This document shows, piece by piece, positions 62,201 to 64,000 of a stretch of 64,000 bases of DNA. This stretch comes from Arcuatula senhousia (lineage: Eukaryota; Mollusca; Bivalvia; Mytilida; Mytilidae), in contig OZ020303.1 of NCBI GenBank assembly GCA_963971305.1, positions 31,360,106 to 31,424,105 of the forward strand, in the 5' to 3' direction. Position 1 is the stretch's first letter. Each line of letters begins with the position of its first letter. Position numbers and translations under genes: made by a program. Below the pieces are notes generated by a model. It saw only the letters and a list, made by a program, of their open reading frames with translations. It had not been told where the DNA came from and did no database searches.

Positions 62201-64000
62201 TCTTAGGCCCGCCTAATACAGACTCACACACCCAATTTTAAACAGTGTAATCCCTCCCCGTGGTAAACGGGTTTCGTTGATCTGTAAATTGTCCTTTATG
62301 GAAGGTTCTTTCTACATATAATCACATCTAAAATAAGAAGAGGGATGTCTAATCATCATGGCCATTATCTTTTGAATGGTTCTACAGTCCTCGGGGATTT
62401 AGAATCCTAACCCGTCTATTATGGACTCAATTACACAGTTTTAAAAACAATTGGAGCACCCCTAGGGGCACGCAGGTCCAATGGTGTTAGTACGGGATGC
62501 TATCTAGAGTCCTTTACTGACGGTTCATAGAATAGTGGAGGGTGTGGTTGTTCCGACCAATCACAGCCATTGTTTCAAATTTGACCTTATGACGTCATTC
62601 AGCTTTCCCGTCATGCAATTATTGCATACGAATGAAAAATTATACCATATGAATGAAAATGGGTTTTGCCAAAGAAAGTGAAAATATAGCATTAAAATTG
62701 TAAATTATAACAAACAAATGATAAATTATAGAAATGAAAGAAAAAAATATACAATATAAAAAGATATTTGATCATTGAAAAATATATTTTATCAATGGAA
62801 TGGGAAATATACCATAGAAATAAAGTTTTTAAGAATATAAATGAAAAATTATACCAATGAAATGAAATTTATATAATATAAATTACTTTTTATACCAAAT
62901 GAATAAAATATTATAGCAATGAAATTGAAAATTTTAGCAATATAAATGAAAATTATAGCATTGAAAAATTTATTATTGAATTTTGCAACGGAAATCACGC
63001 CATATAAATATAAACATTGCAACAAAGATATAGTATTTTACAAATATGTATGAATTTGACCAATGTTGATCTCATTGTCGAAACCATAATGATTGCTTTA
63101 CAAAATCAATATGATATAATACTTACCCTCTTGTTCTTGGTAACTTGCTTTCTTGCCATTCATTAGAATATTAAGAAATATGTGTTTTCCATTTGGTTTA
63201 TGTTGAAGCTCATGGCCCTGCTCCTCGCCTCCCACGTGCAAGTGGATGTTGTTCTCTGAAACTCTATCAATTCTCTCCTTCAGAGCTTCTATCTGCTTCT
63301 TCAATGAATCATAATCGTCAGCATTTCTTCCTGGATTACCTTATATATAATATCCATATACATTTTTAATATGTTACACGGAAGAAAACAATAAATTATA
63401 GGCACGTTTCTTGGTTAAACACATAAAAAAAGCCGGGAAAAACGAAGGAAAATTACAATTTCAAAGCAATTAACCAAAGACAAAACTATGGAAGCCACGA
63501 AGTGCCACGCACAAAAAAATAACTCGTACGCACGAGTTTCAAACTTGTGTGCACGAGACACTACAAAGAAGAAATAGACTCTACGGAAAACACACAAATT
63601 TTACTCTAACTTGAATAAGCTGTGAATGCAAACTTCCGTGAAAAAAAAATAATACAGGTGCTCAGGAAAGCAGTGACAGCTTGTTGCAACAAATCTTTTG
63701 CGTTATTTCATTGACGATCTTTCAAGTGGACGATTTGCTATTTTTCATGTTTTGGGGGTTATCTTGTTCATATGATGTTTCAACTAGCAACTTACATGCA
63801 ATAGTAGTTTCAGTTATAAGTCAGGCATACACTTTGTATTTTCTTTCTTAAACTATTAACAGAAGCTCACCTGCTCTCTGAATTTCTCTTGCCTCTTCTT
63901 CAAAAACAGTAACTTGGAAATTTCTTTCAATTCTGCCGAATGGATTTATTGCAGCACAATGGTATTGACCAGCATCGTCAGGTCTCAACTTTTTGATCAT
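44117..64000 (-). CDS. Ig / coiled-coil / copper-only SOD-like protein (5' part outside window)
   Basis: Six exons join in one open frame, read from 64000 down to a TAA stop at 44119-44117: 64000-63871, 63339-63127, 47970-47885, 46914-46766, 45619-45502 and 44299-44117. The visible product starts with the last strands of an Ig domain (DDAGQYHCAAINPFG). A charged probable coiled coil follows (SLKKQIEALKERIDRV), then a Cu/Zn-SOD-like domain with HGFHVHEFGD, DGCESLG, FVIH and RIACCVI. By human SOD1 numbering, H46, H48 and H120, both disulfide cysteines and the active-site Arg are kept. The bridging H63 position is Ile, the zinc loop (H71, H80, D83) is deleted, and so is the electrostatic loop. 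A hydrophilic tail of about 40 residues ends the protein. Loss of both loops is known in copper-only SODs, so a copper site is plausible; a non-enzymatic role, as in SOD-derived bivalve haemolymph proteins, is an alternative. An extracellular location is inferred from the Ig domain. Promoter, start codon and signal peptide are not in the window. Confidence 0.9.
44634..45243 (-). mobile_element. Tandem-core element, family P5, in the gene's last intron
   Basis: On the minus strand it begins near GGCGACCGCGGTGGCG and ends GGTGCCGGCAGGAGAGACAT. The core has units with TCATCAA, AGATATGGAGGTGCTC and TGGGGATGCAACTATGCTA. It lies between the last two coding exons of the SOD-like gene. A fragment of the family is at 2876-3262. 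Confidence 0.6.
45293..45446 (-). mobile_element. Short element related to P4
   Basis: On the minus strand it starts GCCCCATCATACTAGAGGAC, contains ATAGTGTTCGAGTCTTCC as in P4, and ends GATGGGGCATC, then GGCACATTCTTG. GCCCCATC and GATGGGGC are inverted. There is no tandem core, so this may be a single-unit or deleted copy. Confidence 0.6.
45502..45619 (-). CDS. Exon: middle strands of the SOD-like domain
   Basis: 118 bases between a TTACAG acceptor and a GTAAAC donor. It encodes TCDDNGEVHTRYTDSSFSL, HGENSVFGRSFV, which aligns with the SOD1 region ending in GRTLVVHE. The copper-ligand His (H120 equivalent) begins the next exon, in VIHD. The exon ends on a codon boundary. Confidence 0.9.
45853..46738 (-). 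mobile_element. Pearl-like tandem-core element, family P6
   Basis: On the minus strand it starts near TTATGACCCGACCATGTATG, has GTCCGTCTGTACGTCTGTCC, then five to six units of about 148 bp (each with AGGTCACTGTGACCT-type and TGTTGGGGGTCAATGATATT words). It ends GGGAGGGCCATCCTGTGGCTC, a short hairpin (GCCA-TCCTG-TGGC). It lies in the intron between exons 45502-45619 and 46766-46914. Confidence 0.72.
46766..46914 (-). CDS. Exon: copper-ligand core of the SOD-like domain
   Basis: 149 bases between a TCCCAG acceptor and a GTATGT donor. It carries HGFHVHEFGD, with two copper histidines, and DGCESLG, with the disulfide Cys. The residue aligned with the bridging His is Ile (SLGNIYNHQ against SAGPHFNP in human SOD1). 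The zinc-loop sequence that should follow is absent, although nearby His residues remain (YNHQRHRSNH across the junction). The last two bases plus one from the next exon make Arg. Confidence 0.92.
47429..47674. mobile_element. Harbinger-like MITE (TAA duplication)
   Basis: GGGGACGACCATTTGATT, CTGAGGGGGGCTGGCAGTTT on the left is inverted on the right with few changes. TAA flanks both ends (47426-47428, 47675-47677). A 3-bp TWA duplication and G-rich ends fit PIF/Harbinger. The interior has repeated GAATATTTATTT words. Confidence 0.75.
47885..47970 (-). CDS. Exon: first strands of the SOD-like domain
   Basis: 86 bases between a TTCCAG acceptor and a GTATAA donor. Two bases complete a Glu codon, and 28 codons follow in frame: LHGHCEMVSN, then a GDIKGIIHIVQQ strand that corresponds to the first beta strand of Cu/Zn SOD. 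The exon ends on a codon boundary. Confidence 0.87.
48271..48746. mobile_element. TTAA-flanked MITE, GGTGGG ends
   Basis: Left GGTGGGACGATACC and right GTAACGCCCCACC form imperfect inverted ends, with TTAA outside each (48267-48270, 48747-48750). 476 bp, non-coding, in the large intron. Confidence 0.68.
48794..49447 (+). repeat. Left arm of the long intronic inverted repeat
   Basis: Starts ATGGCGTGATTTCCGTTGCA and ends GGGGTGCTCCAATT. Its first 143 bp are tandemly duplicated (48794-48936 and 48937-49079), unlike the right arm. The interior is AT-rich with TTTCATTGGTATAA-type words, then GACGTCATAAGGTC and CTGTGATTGGTCGGAACAAC. It is nearly identical in reverse to 62449-63005. Confidence 0.9.
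49448..50369. other. Gene-free part of the intronic interval
   Basis: No protein recognised. ORFs at 49653-49841 and 49887-50219 on the minus strand have no known motif. Confidence 0.4.
50370..51088 (+). pseudogene. Decayed ORF with GCDSTSS motif and Cys-rich C-terminus
   Basis: 50641-50700 reads ITGCDSTSSMFGIGKK, and after one frame change KTLKDNADELNTLSSFGLSD and a stop. An open stretch from about 50798 to 51088 then reads LPLCESTFRQHALRACFQTG and ends in a Cys cluster, LVCTCKGKLVCSKGCVCFEQ, then a final CPC. I recognise this order (GCDTTS-FGIGKK, then LPP-type QH-RA, then a CxC..CxC tail) from a widespread uncharacterised metazoan family, often linked with mobile elements. Its function is unknown to me. 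Frame breaks and a stop make it dead here. Confidence 0.65.
51151..52489. other. Gene-free interval with a poly-A run
   Basis: A pure A run lies at about 51553-51577, possibly the tail of an old retroposon. No other feature recognised. Confidence 0.45.
52490..52830. mobile_element. Fold-back element with head-to-head CCGTCC ends
   Basis: Left arm: GTCCGTCCGTTCGTCCGTCC, then CACACTTTTTTGT, TATTCGTAGGCTTTCGATAT. Right arm: the inverse, ending ACACACGGACGGACGTCGG. The centre is a perfect 16-bp palindrome arm, GCGTTTTCAGGTCTGT, with a 2-base loop (about 52648-52681). It looks like two pearl-like half-elements joined head to head. Confidence 0.65.
52831..53844. other. Gene-free interval
   Basis: A G run at 52860-52869 and repeated ACGAAA/CACGAGAAT words near 52925-53190; no gene recognised. 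Confidence 0.4.
53845..54018 (+). mobile_element. Penelope subfamily A, 3' tail with internal deletion
   Basis: CACCGGATTTGACACACTGC, GGCAACGCGACGGGTGTGCT, CAGGAACTGCTAACTCTTCC, then a jump to TTTACTGGGTTTGTCTCTGC and the terminal GGTACCTCTGCTTCTTT. Confidence 0.75.
54019..54925. other. Gene-free interval
   Basis: A short threefold repeat of GGAACTTCCAAG/TTGGAATTTCCAAG (about 54028-54085). Nothing else recognised. Confidence 0.45.
55963..56384 (+). mobile_element. Penelope subfamily A 3' fragment inside the array
   Basis: Begins CAAAAATTGCTCACACAGGG, encodes the C-terminal end LLSSLKKF...IDKYGISISQMSAYVGLS and stop, then the complete tail to CTCTGCTTCTTT. The TCTCGTTATTACGAC array flanks it on both sides. 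Confidence 0.82.
56644..56797. repeat. Fold-back hairpin
   Basis: TTCTACAAC, GATTATGGAATTTCTAACATC-like and TAAATTTGATATTTTAAT on the left pair with ATTAAAATAATCAAATTTA, GATGTTAGAAATTCCATAAT and GTTGTAGAA on the right, with a short CG-rich centre. Confidence 0.8.
56862..57360. other. Gene-free interval
   Basis: T-rich and A-rich runs; nothing else recognised. Confidence 0.4.
57361..57505. repeat. 32-bp tandem repeat of two 16-bp halves
   Basis: GGGCTGTCAGAGTAAT alternates with AGGTTGTCGGAATAAT, for about four full units. Confidence 0.88.
57506..58407. other. Gene-free interval
   Basis: An 85-codon ORF at 57725-57982 has no recognisable motif; no other structure seen. Confidence 0.4.
58408..58850 (+). 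mobile_element. Second copy of the AACT-tailed retroposon
   Basis: Matches 9190-9645 along its length (GGCAGTCCTGTCACAATAAA, ACCATAGTGGTGCCACGTGT, ATCTCCCGGATATAGCC, AATAACTAAC tail), but is more diverged and lacks the GC-rich 5' head. Confidence 0.78.
58880..58965. repeat. Tandem duplication, about 42 bp
   Basis: AGAATTCAATTCTTTAAGGC, GTATTCTTTAGAAGGAGGTT occurs twice in a row. Confidence 0.85.
58966..59779. other. Gene-free interval
   Basis: No coding potential or repeat structure recognised. Confidence 0.4.
59780..60673. repeat. Direct repeat pair of about 65 bp
   Basis: CATGTCAATACATCTACGTT through GACAAAAAACACTTATTCCGC occurs at 59779-59842 and 60607-60672, with a few differences. Confidence 0.78.
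59885..61490. mobile_element. Element with TCGAGTT-rich inverted ends
   Basis: ACACCCGGTAATCATCGAGT and a series of GAGTTCGAGTTAGAGTT words at 59885-60045 recur inverted at 61385-61490 (AACTCGATGATCACATACAC). The contents include the second direct-repeat copy and a P1 relic. Boundaries approximate. Confidence 0.5.
60836..61172 (+). mobile_element. P1 pearl-like relic with one core unit
   Basis: ACACCAACTCGTTAAAGAGT, TTGCAATCACCTTGTGCGTC, one core unit (GGTACACAGCTTTATTTTGA), and the end AGTGCGGGTATCTTTAGCAC, GACTAACTGCACTCCTTG. Same layout as 1212-2576 with a single unit. Confidence 0.7.
61491..62448. other. Gene-free interval inside the large intron
   Basis: ORFs at 61969-62241 (plus) and 62010-62231 (minus) overlap on opposite strands and carry no motif. 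Confidence 0.4.
62449..63005 (-). repeat. Right arm of the long intronic inverted repeat
   Basis: Reverse complement of the left arm with very few differences over about 500 bp. It has a single copy of the 143-bp end unit and about 44 extra bases between CCTCCACT and the CCCCTAGGGGTGC block. Its outer end is about 120 bp from exon 63127-63339. Confidence 0.9.
63127..63339 (-). CDS. Exon: linker, coiled coil and His-rich stretch
   Basis: 213 bases between an AG acceptor (63341-63340) and a GTAAGT donor. It completes the Gly codon of the previous exon and leaves one base of a Glu codon. Residues include a heptad-like segment (SLKKQIEALKERIDRV), then NNIHLHVGGEEQGHELQH, a His/Glu-rich stretch before the SOD-like fold. 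It probably mediates oligomerisation; this is an inference from composition. Confidence 0.85.
63871..64000 (-). CDS. Exon: end of an Ig domain (continues beyond window)
   Basis: 43 codons plus one base. The DxGxYxC signature (DDAGQYHC) and the following NPFG turn with alternating hydrophobic residues are typical of the F and G strands of an I-set Ig domain. The exon ends at a GTGAGC donor (63870-63865 on the minus strand) after the first base of a Gly codon. The first Ig cysteine and anything upstream are outside the window. Confidence 0.88.

Overview
This is a repeat-rich, AT-rich animal nuclear window, most likely from a bivalve mollusc such as a mussel. Five things point there: spliced exons with GT/AG borders; fragments of Penelope-like elements; Jockey/CR1-like LINE fragments; many non-autonomous elements with a short end repeat, a GTCCGTCC-rich stretch, tandem units of about 145-180 bp and a 3' hairpin, which resemble the 'pearl' / Helentron-related elements described from oysters; and SINE-like pieces. 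No rRNA, tRNA, CRISPR array or bacterial-style operon was seen. The species assignment is an inference.

Only one host gene is well supported. It lies on the minus strand from the right window edge to 44117, in six exons (64000-63871, 63339-63127, 47970-47885, 46914-46766, 45619-45502, 44299-44117). The reading frame stays open across all five splice junctions. The product has the end of an Ig domain, a charged probable coiled coil and a Cu/Zn-superoxide-dismutase-like domain. Three of the four copper histidines are present, but the bridging His, the zinc loop and the electrostatic loop are missing. This resembles copper-only SODs more than canonical Cu/Zn SOD. The 5' part of the gene lies outside the window.

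Layout. 1-5.7 kb: Penelope 3' end, TIR elements, a pearl-like element with a nested hAT-like insertion, a TTAA-flanked element and a 46-bp minisatellite. 7.9-10.8 kb: LINE endonuclease fragment and a pearl-like element carrying a retroposon with a perfect 12-bp target duplication. 14.1-18.7 kb: a 4.6-kb element with inverted arms of about 855 bp, containing the longest Penelope copy. 19.3-24.3 kb: two pearl-like elements and several MITEs. 28.2-33.7 kb: a pearl-like element and a LINE with reverse transcriptase, itself interrupted by a TIR element. 37-43.1 kb: MITE, two more pearl-like elements, and a second Penelope subfamily nested in one of them. 44.1-64 kb: the gene. Its 15.2-kb third intron as counted from the 3' end (47971-63126) carries a 14.2-kb interval bounded by nearly identical inverted repeats, and holds a decayed Cys-rich ORF, a large inverted array of a CGTTATTACGAC repeat, Penelope tails and other elements.

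The elements do not form a pathway. They record successive insertions, and several nestings give a relative order. The two most notable points are the Ig/coiled-coil/copper-only-SOD-like gene and the recurrence of one element architecture in several families with unrelated sequences.
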